From: an uncultured Christensenella sp.
Lineage (GTDB): Bacteria; Bacillota; Clostridia; Christensenellales; UBA3700
Length of the DNA: 64,000 nucleotides
NCBI GenBank assembly: GCA_910579785.1
Contig: CAJTVJ010000007.1
Coordinates: 1-64,000 of the forward strand
Reading direction: 5' to 3'
How positions within the stretch are numbered: position 1 is the stretch's first letter; each line of letters begins with the position of its first letter. A model generated the notes under the pieces. It saw only the letters and a program-made list of their open reading frames with translations, ran no database searches and had not been told where the DNA came from. The position numbers were made by a program, and so were the translations under genes. Positions 7,267-16,529 of the stretch are shown here, in pieces.

Positions 7267-8864
7267 GCGTAATAATAGCGGTAGAGTTAATATACATAAT
7301 TCTTGCAATAGTTTTATCTTTGCGTATTATAAATTTAGTGCAGCTTGAAGGGTATAAGCTTGTAAATTCAAAGAAAATGAAAAATATTCGGCTAAAATTG
7401 TACGGCGGTGCGATATGTATATCGCTTTGCGGCGGTATTTTTACGTTTTTGGCTGTCAGTTTGGGAAATTATTATTTGCAACTGATAGTACAGGGGCTGT
7501 ATGCGGTCGTGCTGTTGGTGAGTTTGGCAGATGAGCGGGACAAATGCGCGCATCAACCGCTCGTCTATACGCCGAGAGCTAAGAGGTTAATAGTCACGTT
7601 TGGGATATTGACGGCTGTCTTTATGTTGCTGCTGGGATTATTTGGACATTTAATCGACATATATGGCGTAAGACTTACGTTTACACTGTTGCCGTTGTGC
7701 TTTGTACTAATGCCTGAAATAGTTGCTTTGGCGATAGCGGTCAATGCTCCGATGGAGAGAAAAATTGCAAAAAAATATATAAAAAAGTGCAAATTTGCTT
7801 TGAATAACGGCAATTTGATAAAGATTGGCATTACGGGTAGCTTTGCAAAGACTACGGTAAAAAATATATTGACTACTATTCTCAACGTCAAATATAAGGC
7901 CTATTGCACGCCGAGTAATTACAACACTCCGCTTGGGATATGTCGCGCTGTCAACGATCTGCCAGAAGACTGTCAGGTGTTTGTCGCTGAGATGGGCGCA
8001 AGAAAAGTAGGGGATATAAAAGAGCTTTGCGATATAGTAAAGCCGACTTACGGCATTATCACAGGTGTGGGCTCTCAGCACCTAGGAGCCTTTAAAAGCA
8101 GAGAAAATATATATAAAACAAAAAAAGAGCTTGCAGATTTCTTGCAAACCGTCGACGGAGAGATTGTGTTTAATGCCGAAAATGAGTATACAAGAAAGAT
8201 GTATGACGAGTATAAAGGTGGAAATAAAAGCGCTATAAGTGATTGCGAATTTCTTTCGCAAAGCGGCGATAAGGTGTGGGTAGAGGACGTGTTGTGCGAT
8301 AGCAAAGGCTTGAAATTTATCTTGCATATTGGAGGCGAAAGCGCAAGTTGCGCGTCAAAGCTTATAGGGCGGCACAACCTGACAAATATATTGATGTGTG
8401 TTCAAATGGCTATTAAGCTTGGTTTGAACATTGTTCAAATAGCGCAAGGTGTTGAAAATATTGCACCTATTGAACACAGATTGCAGACGATAGAATTGCC
8501 TAGCGGAATTACTATAATTGACGATAGTTACAATTCGAATGAAAGCGGAGCAAAGCTCGCATTGCAAACATTGAACATGTTCAGCGGAAGGAAAATCGTG
8601 GCTACGCAAGGCATTGTAGAGATGGGTGCGGAGCAGTCAAGAGTAAACTTTGAACTAGGCGAAAGTATAGCAAAATGTGCGGATATTGCTATTTTGATAG
8701 GGATAAATAGAGAAGATATCAGATTGGGTATGCTGTCAGGCAACTTCTGCGACAAAAATATTTACCTCGTTGAGCATCTTGACAATGCCAAAGAATTATT
8801 CTCCGCTATGCTGAAAAAGGGTGACGTATTGTTGCTGCAAAACGACTTGCCCGATAATTATTGA
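7257..8864 (+). CDS. Membrane-anchored MurF-like Mur ligase
   Basis: The product is 535 residues. Residues 1 to about 165 form about five hydrophobic helices in place of the UDP-substrate domain of ordinary MurF. From about 185 on it is a Mur ligase: P-loop GITGSFAKTT (191-200, with Ala where Gly is usual before the Lys), AEMGARKVGDI, a TKKEL segment near 288-292 where the carbamylated Lys lies, and the MurF hallmark DDSYNSN (422-428). MurF adds D-Ala-D-Ala to UDP-MurNAc-tripeptide in the cytoplasm. With a membrane domain this protein may act on a lipid-linked precursor or a different amide. It overlaps the hydrolase gene and precedes ddl. Whether it is the cell's only MurF cannot be told here. 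Confidence 0.85.
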   Translation: MQIGVIIAVELIYIILAIVLSLRIINLVQLEGYKLVNSKKMKNIRLKLYGGAICISLCGGIFTFLAVSLGNYYLQLIVQGLYAVVLLVSLADERDKCAHQPLVYTPRAKRLIVTFGILTAVFMLLLGLFGHLIDIYGVRLTFTLLPLCFVLMPEIVALAIAVNAPMERKIAKKYIKKCKFALNNGNLIKIGITGSFAKTTVKNILTTILNVKYKAYCTPSNYNTPLGICRAVNDLPEDCQVFVAEMGARKVGDIKELCDIVKPTYGIITGVGSQHLGAFKSRENIYKTKKELADFLQTVDGEIVFNAENEYTRKMYDEYKGGNKSAISDCEFLSQSGDKVWVEDVLCDSKGLKFILHIGGESASCASKLIGRHNLTNILMCVQMAIKLGLNIVQIAQGVENIAPIEHRLQTIELPSGITIIDDSYNSNESGAKLALQTLNMFSGRKIVATQGIVEMGAEQSRVNFELGESIAKCADIAILIGINREDIRLGMLSGNFCDKNIYLVEHLDNAKELFSAMLKKGDVLLLQNDLPDNY

Positions 8865-9019
8865 ACAGTGATAAAATTGCTTGACGGCGTGAGACGAAGT
8901 ACATGTTGAACATTGTTCAATACATTGGTGGCAGATGACTGCATACACAATATTTTAATTTTCAAAAATAGATATAAATTACAAAAGACGGCTCTAATAA
9001 ATGATTTTGGAGGGTTGCT

Positions 9020-10156
9020 TTGAAAAATATAGTAGTAATTTACGGCGGCGGTTCCTGTGAAAAGGATATATCCGTCATCACAGCTTTGCAAGCGATGGAA
9101 TCCATCGACAAGACTAAATACAACGTTGTTCCGCTTTTTTGGAAAGAAGGTTTTTATATTCTCGATAATTACAGAGATATGGGAGAGTATGCTGATAAAG
9201 ACAATATCAACGGAAAGAGGGCGATAATGGACGGCAAAAACCTTTGCGTTGTCAAAAAGAATAAGTTAAAGTTGCTTTGCACGGTGGACTGCGCGTTGCT
9301 ATGCACCCACGGCGGCAACGGAGAGAACGGAGCGTTGCAGGGATTTTTAGAAGTTCAGGGTATACCTTATACGTCTCCGTCGCATTTGGCAAGCGCGATA
9401 GGCATGGATAAGGGCATATTTAAGATGATTTGCAAAAAGCTTACTCTGCCCGTGTTGCCTTACGGCGTCATTTCAGAGGGAGAGGGAGCGGAAGCTATTG
9501 AGAGGATTGTCGCCCGTCTGGGATTTCCTATCATTGTAAAACCTGCCAATCAAGGCTCGTCTATCGGCATTGGAATAGCGTCGGATATAGCCGAATTAAA
9601 TGAAAAACTTAATGTTGCGTTTTATTATGACAAAAAAGTCGTCTTAGAAAAGGCATTGACCGACTTTAAAGAGATAAATTGCGCCTGTCTCACCAAAAAC
9701 GGCGTTTTGTATCCGTCCACTCCCGAGGAGCCTGTCGGTTGGAAGGAGTTTTTGACCTTTGAGGATAAATATATGTCGGGAGGCAAAGCGACTAAGGCGA
9801 GCGCGCGCAGGATATTCCCAGCCGAAATCAGCGAAAGCGATACCGCAAAAATCAAGAGCATAACGGCTAAGATATATCAGGCTCTCGGATGTAAAGGGAT
9901 AGTGCGTTGTGACTTTCTTATAGAAAATCAGACGGGTGCGGTATATCTCAACGAAATCAATACGATACCTGGCTCTCTTGCCGGATATTTATACGAGGAC
10001 AGAGGTATTTCGCTTAAAGAAGTACTCAATATCGTCATAGACGACGCTATAAAGCAAGACGGCGATCGAAAAGTGGCGTCGTATTCATCCAAAGTTTTGC
10101 AATATTATTCTAAAAATAAGGCAAATGCTTGCAAATTATCAATAAAAAATGTATAA
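9020..10156 (+). CDS. ddl: D-alanine--D-alanine ligase
   Basis: Ddl makes the D-Ala-D-Ala dipeptide that MurF consumes. The 378-residue ATP-grasp enzyme has GGGSCEKDIS at the N-terminus (E14), THGGNGENG, NQGSSIGI (Ser 179-181), the omega-loop pair K250-Y251, and NEINTIPGS near the C-terminus. By comparison with E. coli DdlB, the Glu-Ser-Tyr triad that positions the first D-Ala is kept, favouring a D-Ala product over D-lactate. The start is a TTG with a perfect GGAGGG site five bases upstream. The gap from the Mur ligase holds a TTGAAC-N3-GTTCAA palindrome. Confidence 0.93.
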   Translation: MKNIVVIYGGGSCEKDISVITALQAMESIDKTKYNVVPLFWKEGFYILDNYRDMGEYADKDNINGKRAIMDGKNLCVVKKNKLKLLCTVDCALLCTHGGNGENGALQGFLEVQGIPYTSPSHLASAIGMDKGIFKMICKKLTLPVLPYGVISEGEGAEAIERIVARLGFPIIVKPANQGSSIGIGIASDIAELNEKLNVAFYYDKKVVLEKALTDFKEINCACLTKNGVLYPSTPEEPVGWKEFLTFEDKYMSGGKATKASARRIFPAEISESDTAKIKSITAKIYQALGCKGIVRCDFLIENQTGAVYLNEINTIPGSLAGYLYEDRGISLKEVLNIVIDDAIKQDGDRKVASYSSKVLQYYSKNKANACKLSIKNV

Positions 10157-10232
10157 TCAAAAAAGCAAAACTTAATTGATTATATATATTATATCAAATA
10201 TATTAAGTTGAAAAGATAATTTGGAGTACGGT

Positions 10233-11432
10233 ATGGAAAAAATCAAGATGGCTACGCCGATAGTAGAACTTGACGGCGACGAAATGACGAGACACATATG
10301 GGCTTGGATAAAGGAGATACTTATAGCTCCGTACGTGGAGTTGAAGAGCGAATATTATGACCTTGGGCTTGTCAACAGAGAAAAGACGGGCGACAAGGTG
10401 ACGGTAGACGCGGCGAATGCGATAAAGAAGTACGGCGTCGGCGTAAAATGCGCAACTATAACGCCTAATGCGCAGAGAGTCAAGGAGTATAACCTCACTC
10501 AAATGTGGAAGAGTCCCAACGGCACTGTCAGGGCTATTCTGGACGGCACGGTATTTAGAGCGCCGATAATGGTAAAGGGCATAACTCCGTATATTCCGAC
10601 TTGGACTGCGCCAATCACCATTGCCCGTCACGCGTACGGCGACATATATAAGGACGTCGAGGGCTACGTAAAGAAAGGCGGAAATGCAAAACTTGTCATA
10701 GAGGACGAGGACGGCAAGAGAGAGATAGAAATATTCGACTATGCCAAGACCTCGGGCGTTGTGATGGGTATGCACAACACTGACAAGAGCATATCTTCGT
10801 TTGCACGCAGTTGTTTCAACTATGCGCTTGATACCAAGCAAGATCTGTGGTTTGCGACCAAAGATACCATATCCAAGACGTACGACCATAGGTTTAAGGA
10901 TATTTTCCAAGAGATTTTTGACGGGGAGTATAAGGATAAATTCCAAAAGGCAGGCATAGAGTACTTCTATACGCTTATCGACGACGCTGTCGCAAGGGTA
11001 GTGCGCTCCAACGGCGGCATGATCTGGGCTTGCAAGAATTATGACGGCGACGTTATGAGCGATATGGTGGCGACGGCTTTTGGCTCGCTGGCAATGATGA
11101 CGTCGGTGCTCGTATCTCCCGACGGAAATTATGAGTATGAAGCGGCGCACGGCACTGTGACGAGACATTATTATAAATATCTCAAAGGCGAATCCACTTC
11201 GACCAATCCTGTGGCTACGATATTTGCCTGGACGGGAGCATTGCGCAAGAGAGGACAGCTTGACGGAATAAAAGCTCTTGAAAACTTTGCCGATAAGCTT
11301 GAAAAGGCGACGTTAGAGACCATCGAGGACGGCTTTATGACGGGCGACTTGGCGGCGATATATAAGGGAGAGGGTAAAGTGGTAAAACTCGATACGGTAG
11401 AATATCTCAAAGAGATAGCAAAAAGAATTTAA
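10233..11432 (+). CDS. icd: NADP-dependent isocitrate dehydrogenase (eukaryote-like type II)
   Basis: Oxidatively decarboxylates isocitrate to 2-oxoglutarate, supplying glutamate carbon and NADPH. The 399-residue protein matches the eukaryote-type homodimeric family: PIVELDGDEMTRHIW at the start, KSPNGTVRAILDGTVFRAPI with the substrate-binding Ser and Arg, YDGDVMSDMVA with metal-binding Asp residues, and EAAHGTVTRHYY for NADP. An upstream TTG at 10221 is rejected because its GGAG serves as ribosome site for the ATG at 10233. Aconitase and citrate synthase are not adjacent. Confidence 0.95.
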   Translation: MEKIKMATPIVELDGDEMTRHIWAWIKEILIAPYVELKSEYYDLGLVNREKTGDKVTVDAANAIKKYGVGVKCATITPNAQRVKEYNLTQMWKSPNGTVRAILDGTVFRAPIMVKGITPYIPTWTAPITIARHAYGDIYKDVEGYVKKGGNAKLVIEDEDGKREIEIFDYAKTSGVVMGMHNTDKSISSFARSCFNYALDTKQDLWFATKDTISKTYDHRFKDIFQEIFDGEYKDKFQKAGIEYFYTLIDDAVARVVRSNGGMIWACKNYDGDVMSDMVATAFGSLAMMTSVLVSPDGNYEYEAAHGTVTRHYYKYLKGESTSTNPVATIFAWTGALRKRGQLDGIKALENFADKLEKATLETIEDGFMTGDLAAIYKGEGKVVKLDTVEYLKEIAKRI

Positions 11433-11440
11433 TTTTATAG

Positions 11441-11488
11441 ATACGGCAAAGTGACCGCCAAGCGCGGTCGTTTTGCTGTAATTTTATT
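11441..11488 (+). terminator. Terminator after icd
   Basis: Nested stem: TACGGCAAA...GACCGC, loop, GCGGTC...TTTTGCTGTA, then ATTTTATT. Confidence 0.6.
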
Positions 11489-11969
11489 ATATTTTGAATG
11501 GAAATTCTATAAATAATATTTATTAACGTCAAAATTCTATTAAATAATTTTATGATTTGTCAGGCAAAAATCGACGCGTTTTATTAAGCGGCCGCAATAA
11601 ATTTTTTTAATTTCATTTAAGTAAATTTTAAAAGAAATATCCAAGGGTGAATTTCGGCGCCGCGACGCCTTAAAAAATTAGAAATACCTTCATTAAAAAT
11701 TTAAAAATATTTATCCGTTTTGTCCATATTATTGCGGTAATTAGAACTAAAATTTTTACGGTTATACCGACATAAGACGCGAAAAATTGATGTTATCCGA
11801 CTGTGGATAAGTGAGTATCAATGTGGATAACTTTGTGGATAAGTGGGTAAATGTGGCATATATATGCGAAATTACGCAACTGTGGATAAGATTTTGTCGT
11901 TGATATCCGTTTAGTCTATATTTTGAAAAGACCTACGGAAAAATGCAAATAAATATAGCTGAAAAACCC
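11489..11969. other. AT-rich intergenic region with a DnaA-box cluster
   Basis: No gene is apparent. Four perfect DnaA boxes (TGTGGATAA, complement of TTATCCACA) lie at 11802-11810, 11822-11830, 11834-11842 and 11881-11889, all in one orientation. Imperfect relatives lie between them and on the other strand at about 11792. The 150 bases before them are very AT-rich except for a short GGCGCC...CGACGCC stem near 11656. This is either a replication-origin-like element, a DnaA-titration site, or DnaA control of the purine operon. Gene direction does not switch here, which argues against a main origin. Confidence 0.8.
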
Positions 11970-11999
11970 TTGCAATTTATTTTATATATGTGCTAAGAT
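11970..11999 (+). promoter_or_regulatory. Promoter of the purine operon
   Basis: TTGCAA (11970-11975), 18 bases, TAAGAT (11994-11999) preceded by TGC (extended -10). It lies about 80 bases after the last DnaA box and 50 bases before purE. No purine riboswitch core was found. Confidence 0.6.
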
Positions 12000-12049
12000 A
12001 ATTGTGTAATTTTAAATATTTAAACACATAAAACTTAGGAGATATCATT

Positions 12050-12541
12050 ATGCCGAAAGCAGCGATAGTAATGGGAAGCGTAAGCGACCTTGACGTGGTA
12101 AAACCCACTATTGACATTCTCAAAAAATTTGACGTAGAAGTAGAGGTGAGAGTTATATCCGCCCACCGCACTCCTCAAATGGCGCACGACTTTGCCAACA
12201 ACGCGATAGAAAACAATATCGAGGTCATAATCTGCGCGGCGGGAAAGGCGGCGCATCTCGGCGGAGTTATCGCGGCATACACTCCGTTGCCTGTGATAGG
12301 ACTGCCTGTAAAGAGTTCTACTATGGACGGTCTCGACAGCTTGCTGTCAATGGTGCAGATGCCGTCGGGCATACCTGTGGCTTGCGTGGCTATCAACGGC
12401 GGACTCAACGCCGGCTTGCTTGCTATACAGATACTCTCCGTCAAATATCCCAACCTTATGAAAAAAATGCAAGACTATAAAATCAGTATGGCAGAAAAAA
12501 TTAAAAGCGATGACGAAAAATTGCAAAAGGAGTTATTTTAG
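12050..12541 (+). CDS. purE: N5-carboxyaminoimidazole ribonucleotide mutase PurE
   Basis: Converts N5-CAIR to CAIR in purine synthesis. The 163-residue protein has VMGSVSDLD at 8-16, VISAHRTP near 43, and GLPVKSSTMDGLDSL with VQMPSGIPVACVAI, all standard for class I PurE. Class I enzymes normally need PurK to make N5-CAIR, and purK is not adjacent. It is the first gene of the pur cluster, two bases before purC, with GGAGATATC as ribosome site. Confidence 0.95.
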   Translation: MPKAAIVMGSVSDLDVVKPTIDILKKFDVEVEVRVISAHRTPQMAHDFANNAIENNIEVIICAAGKAAHLGGVIAAYTPLPVIGLPVKSSTMDGLDSLLSMVQMPSGIPVACVAINGGLNAGLLAIQILSVKYPNLMKKMQDYKISMAEKIKSDDEKLQKELF

Positions 12542-12543
12542 TT

Positions 12544-13254
12544 ATGGAAAAGACAGTTCAACTTTATGAAGGCAAGGCAAAGAGAGTATACGCTACGACC
12601 GATCCGGACGTCGTATTGGTATCATACAAAGACGACGCAACTGCGTTCAACGGACTCAAAAAGGGTACTATATACGGCAAGGGCGTAGTCAACAACGTAT
12701 GCAGCAACCATATGTTCAAGCTTTTGGAACAAAACGGCGTGCCGACTCACTACGTTGAAGAGATCAACGAGAGAGAGACGTACGTAAAAAAAGTTGAGAT
12801 AGTTCCGCTTGAAGTTATCATCCGCAACAGAGCGGCAGGCTCTTTCTCAAAGAGATACGGAGTGGCAGAGGGCACCGAGCTTGCGACTACAATAATAGAG
12901 TTCAGCTACAAAAACGACGACCTTGGCGATCCGCTCATCAACGATTACCACGCTTTGGCATTGAAACTTGCGACTGCGCAAGAGATAGAGAAGATAAAGG
13001 AATTGGCTTTTAAGGTCAACGATTTTATGAAGAAATACTTTATGGAGATAGGCGTAGAACTTATCGACTTTAAGTTGGAATTCGGCAGATTCAAAGGAGA
13101 AATAATACTTGCCGACGAAATTTCTCCCGATACTTGCAGATTTTGGGACGCAAAGACGGGCGAGAAGCTTGACAAGGACAGATTCAGAAGAGATATGGAC
13201 GACGTCGACAAGGGCTATCGCGAAATGATGAAGAGAATGGGACTTGCAAAGTAA
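12544..13254 (+). CDS. purC: Phosphoribosylaminoimidazole-succinocarboxamide synthase PurC
   Basis: Joins aspartate to CAIR using ATP (SAICAR synthetase). The 236-residue product begins LYEGKAKRVYATTDPD, followed by SYKDDATAFNG, EVIIRNRAAGSFSKRYG, LIDFKLEFGRF and LADEISPDTCRFWD, the full set of family blocks. It is tightly spaced after purE, so translational coupling is likely. Confidence 0.97.
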   Translation: MEKTVQLYEGKAKRVYATTDPDVVLVSYKDDATAFNGLKKGTIYGKGVVNNVCSNHMFKLLEQNGVPTHYVEEINERETYVKKVEIVPLEVIIRNRAAGSFSKRYGVAEGTELATTIIEFSYKNDDLGDPLINDYHALALKLATAQEIEKIKELAFKVNDFMKKYFMEIGVELIDFKLEFGRFKGEIILADEISPDTCRFWDAKTGEKLDKDRFRRDMDDVDKGYREMMKRMGLAK

Positions 13255-13284
13255 GTCGCGACAAAGAATTAAAGGAGTGTTGAT

Positions 13285-14304
13285 ATGGCAATAGATTATA
13301 AGTCCGCGGGAGTGGATGTTGAGGCAGGTTACAAGGCGGTCAAGCTGATGAAAGAGTACGTCAAGACGACGTACAACGACAACGTCCTTGGCGATTTGGG
13401 AAGCTTTGGCGGTTTTTACGCATTGGGCGACAAGGAAGACAGCGACTGCTTGGTTGCAGGCACCGACGGAGTAGGCACCAAGCTGAAATACGCTTTTGTG
13501 CTGGACAAGCACGATACGATAGGCATCGACGCTGTGGCTATGTGCGTCAACGACATCGTATGTCAGGGAGCAAAGCCGTTGTTGTTTTTGGATTACATCG
13601 CGCTTTCTAAACTCGTGCCTGAAAAGGTTGCGCAGATAGTCAAAGGCGTAAGCGAGGGCTGCCGCCTAGCAGGTTGCGCGCTTATCGGCGGAGAGACTGC
13701 CGAGATGCCGGGATTTTATGCGGCGGACGAGTATGATATTGCAGGATTTTCCGTGGGTATCGTCAAGAAAAATAAGATAATCAACGGCAAGAACATAAAG
13801 GTAGGCGACGCGCTTATCGGTATCGCGTCCAGCGGTATCCATTCCAACGGATACTCTTTGGTACGCAAGCTCTTCGGCGAGGACAAGGACAGTCTCAACA
13901 AGTTCAACGAGACGCTTGGCTGCACGCCTGCTGAGTTGGTGCTTACCCCCACGAAGATATACGTCAAGACGATTTTGTCGATTATCGAAAAGTTTGAGAT
14001 AAAGGGAATCGCTCATATCACGGGCGGCGGATTTATCGAGAACGTGCCGAGAATAATACCGAGCGGTATGGGCGTGAAGATAGACAGGACGAGCTATCCT
14101 TTGCCGAGGATATTCAAGGCATTGCAGGAGATTGCAGGCATAGACGATCGCAAGATGTGCAATACGTTTAATATGGGTATCGGTATGGTGCTGGCAGTGG
14201 ACAAGTCTATTGCTGCGGCTGTCGTAGAGGAGTTGAAAGCTCTCGGCGAAGAAGCGTACGTCATAGGCGAAGTGACGGACAAAGACGGACAGGTAGAGTT
14301 GTAA
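13285..14304 (+). CDS. purM: Phosphoribosylformylglycinamidine cyclo-ligase PurM
   Basis: AIR synthetase, closing the imidazole ring with ATP. The 339-residue protein has the family hallmarks in order: YKSAGVDVEAGYKAV, LVAGTDGVGTKLKYA, AMCVNDIVCQGAKPLLFLDY, GCALIGGETAEMPG, and AHITGGGFIENVPR. The ribosome site is AAAGGAGTG. In many Clostridia purF sits between purC and purM; here it does not. Confidence 0.97.
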   Translation: MAIDYKSAGVDVEAGYKAVKLMKEYVKTTYNDNVLGDLGSFGGFYALGDKEDSDCLVAGTDGVGTKLKYAFVLDKHDTIGIDAVAMCVNDIVCQGAKPLLFLDYIALSKLVPEKVAQIVKGVSEGCRLAGCALIGGETAEMPGFYAADEYDIAGFSVGIVKKNKIINGKNIKVGDALIGIASSGIHSNGYSLVRKLFGEDKDSLNKFNETLGCTPAELVLTPTKIYVKTILSIIEKFEIKGIAHITGGGFIENVPRIIPSGMGVKIDRTSYPLPRIFKALQEIAGIDDRKMCNTFNMGIGMVLAVDKSIAAAVVEELKALGEEAYVIGEVTDKDGQVEL

Positions 14305-14352
14305 TAGGTGCGCCTTGCTATTCAAGCAAGGCCTATCTTATTTATGGTGTTT

Positions 14353-14934
14353 ATGAAGAATATAGCTATATTTGCATCGGGAAGCGGCAGCGATATGCAA
14401 TCCGTCATTGACGGCACTCTCAGCGGTCAAATCGACGGAAGAGTAGTCGCCGTCGTTGTCAATAAAGAAGGAATATTTGCAATAGAGAGAGCAAAAAAGC
14501 ACGGTATCGACTGCAAGATATTCAAGGCGAAAGATTATGTCGACATGGCTCAGAGGGATAGCGCAATCGTCGAGTATCTCAAAGGATACGGCGTCGATTT
14601 GATTGTCCTTGCAGGTTATCTTGCTATAATCACGCCGGTGTTGGTGGACGCATACGAGGGGCGTATAATCAACATACATCCATCGCTTATTCCCAAGCAC
14701 TGCGGCAAGGGTATGTACGGACTCAACGTACACAGAAGCGTGATAGCAAGCGGCGACAAAGAGAGCGGCTGCACTGTGCATTTCGTAGATTACGGCGCGG
14801 ACACGGGCGAAATAATCGCTCAGGATAAGGTAGAAGTAAAGGAAGACGACACGCCTGAGAGTTTGCAAGCGAGGGTGTTGGAAAGGGAACATATTCTGTT
14901 GCCTCAAATCGTCGCAAAACTTTGCAATAGATAA
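14353..14934 (+). CDS. purN: Phosphoribosylglycinamide formyltransferase PurN
   Basis: Formylates GAR with 10-formyl-tetrahydrofolate. The 193-residue enzyme has IFASGSGSDMQSVID for phosphoribosyl binding, then the catalytic set: Asn and His in IINIHPSLIP, and Asp in GADTGEII. The start is chosen at the ATG 14353. An earlier GTG at 14308 would begin inside a GCCTTGC/GCAAGGC hairpin (14311-14331) that separates it from purM and may tune expression. No strong ribosome site is visible, so the start could also be the ATG at 14344. Confidence 0.93.
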   Translation: MKNIAIFASGSGSDMQSVIDGTLSGQIDGRVVAVVVNKEGIFAIERAKKHGIDCKIFKAKDYVDMAQRDSAIVEYLKGYGVDLIVLAGYLAIITPVLVDAYEGRIINIHPSLIPKHCGKGMYGLNVHRSVIASGDKESGCTVHFVDYGADTGEIIAQDKVEVKEDDTPESLQARVLEREHILLPQIVAKLCNR

Positions 14935-14987
14935 GTAAGTAAATAAAATTTAAATAGATATTATTATATCAAGACAGGAGTATTATA

Positions 14988-16526
14988 ATGGCAAAAAAAG
15001 CGCTTATTAGTGTATCCGATAAGACGGGTATCGTTGAATTGGCAAAAAGTTTGGTTGATTTCGGCTATGAAATCATATCTACGGGCGGCACGTTGAAGAC
15101 CCTCAACGCGGCAGGCGTAAAAGCTGTCGACATCACGTCGGTGACGGGCTTTCCCGAGTGTCTTGACGGCAGAGTAAAGACTTTGCACCCCAAGGTACAC
15201 GCCGGTCTCTTGGCAATGAGAGACAATAAAGAGCATATGGATTTTCTCGCAAGTATGAATATTGACCCGATAGATATAGTCGTCGTCAATCTTTATCCTT
15301 TTAAAGAGACTGTCAAAAAGCCTAATATAGATTTGCAGACGGCGATAGAGAATATCGACATAGGCGGACCTACGATGTTGAGAAGCGCGGCAAAGAATTA
15401 TCAGGACGTGGCCGTTATGGTCGACCCTGCCGACTATGCAAAAGTGTTGAATGAGCTTAAAGACGGAGGTATCACCAAAGAGACTAAGTTCTATCTTATG
15501 TATAAGGTATATCAACATACCTCTTATTACGACACTTTGATTGCCAATTATCTGCGCCAAAAACTCGATATTGAGTTTCCGGAGCAATTTACTATGGCAT
15601 TCGATAAAGCTCAGGATATGAGATACGGCGAAAATCCGCACCAAAATGCGGTATTCTATAAAGAGGCGTTTGACGTGCCTTGTTCGCTTGCTATGGCAGA
15701 GCAGCTGCACGGCAAGGAGTTGTCTTATAATAATATCAACGATACCAACGGCGCGCTCGATTTGCTTAGAGAGTTTACCGAGCCTACGGTCGTAGCGGTT
15801 AAACACGCAAATCCATGCGGAGTTGCGACGGCCGAGACGATAAGCCAAGCTTTCTTTAAAGCCAACGCCGCAGACCCGACGTCGATTTTCGGAGGTATAG
15901 TAGCTGCCAACCGTACGGTAGACAAGGAGACGGCAGAGCAGATACACAAGATATTTATAGAGATAGTAGTTGCTCCCGACTTTACGGAAGAGGCGCTTAG
16001 CATACTCAAACAAAAACAAAACATTCGTCTTTTGAAATTGCCTGCAATAATGGACGCCGTGCCGACCAACTGTTATGATATGAAGAAGGTTGTCGGAGGT
16101 CTTTTAGTGCAGGAGTTTGACAGAATGGTAGTGGACAGAGACAAGTGCAAAGTCGTCACCAAGGCTCAACCTACCGACGCGCAGATAGAGGATATGATTT
16201 TTGCAATGACGGTTGTCAAGCATACCAAGTCGAATGCGATAGTTATCGCCAAGGACAAGACGATACTCGGCATCGGCGGAGGTCAGGTCAACAGAATAAG
16301 AGCAACAAAACAGGCAATAGCTCATTCTTTGACGGATACTCGCGGCGCAGTGCTTGCCTCCGACGCATTCTTCCCGTTTGACGACTGCGTAGAAGCCGCT
16401 CACGAGGGAGGTATTGCCGCTATCATGCAACCGGGCGGAAGTATCAAAGACCAACTTTCGATAGACGCGTGCGATAAATTCGGTATCGCAATGGTGTTTT
16501 CGGGAGACCGCCACTTTAAGCATTGA
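14988..16526 (+). CDS. purH: Bifunctional AICAR transformylase / IMP cyclohydrolase PurH
   Basis: Performs the last two steps to IMP. Residues 1 to about 195 are the MGS-like cyclohydrolase (ALISVSDKTGIVELAK, ISTGGTLKTL, GRVKTLHPKVHAGLL). The rest is the transformylase, with MRYGENPHQNA, AVKHANPCGVATA containing the catalytic Lys-His pair, and the final ASDAFFPFDDCVEAAHEGG and FSGDRHFKH. At 512 residues it is full length. Ribosome site AGGAG. Confidence 0.97.
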   Translation: MAKKALISVSDKTGIVELAKSLVDFGYEIISTGGTLKTLNAAGVKAVDITSVTGFPECLDGRVKTLHPKVHAGLLAMRDNKEHMDFLASMNIDPIDIVVVNLYPFKETVKKPNIDLQTAIENIDIGGPTMLRSAAKNYQDVAVMVDPADYAKVLNELKDGGITKETKFYLMYKVYQHTSYYDTLIANYLRQKLDIEFPEQFTMAFDKAQDMRYGENPHQNAVFYKEAFDVPCSLAMAEQLHGKELSYNNINDTNGALDLLREFTEPTVVAVKHANPCGVATAETISQAFFKANAADPTSIFGGIVAANRTVDKETAEQIHKIFIEIVVAPDFTEEALSILKQKQNIRLLKLPAIMDAVPTNCYDMKKVVGGLLVQEFDRMVVDRDKCKVVTKAQPTDAQIEDMIFAMTVVKHTKSNAIVIAKDKTILGIGGGQVNRIRATKQAIAHSLTDTRGAVLASDAFFPFDDCVEAAHEGGIAAIMQPGGSIKDQLSIDACDKFGIAMVFSGDRHFKH

Positions 16527-16529
16527 TTG

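Noticed and set aside
10203..11168. 321-codon open frame antisense to icd
   Set aside because: Fully overlapped by isocitrate dehydrogenase; no ribosome site or domain.
11489..11969. Main chromosomal origin of replication
   Set aside because: DnaA boxes are present, but there is no dnaA/dnaN/rpmH neighbourhood and genes keep the same direction on both sides; kept only as a DnaA-box cluster.
14964..16019. 351-codon open frame antisense to purH
   Set aside because: Shadow of purH with low-similarity, Arg/Cys/Tyr-rich translation.
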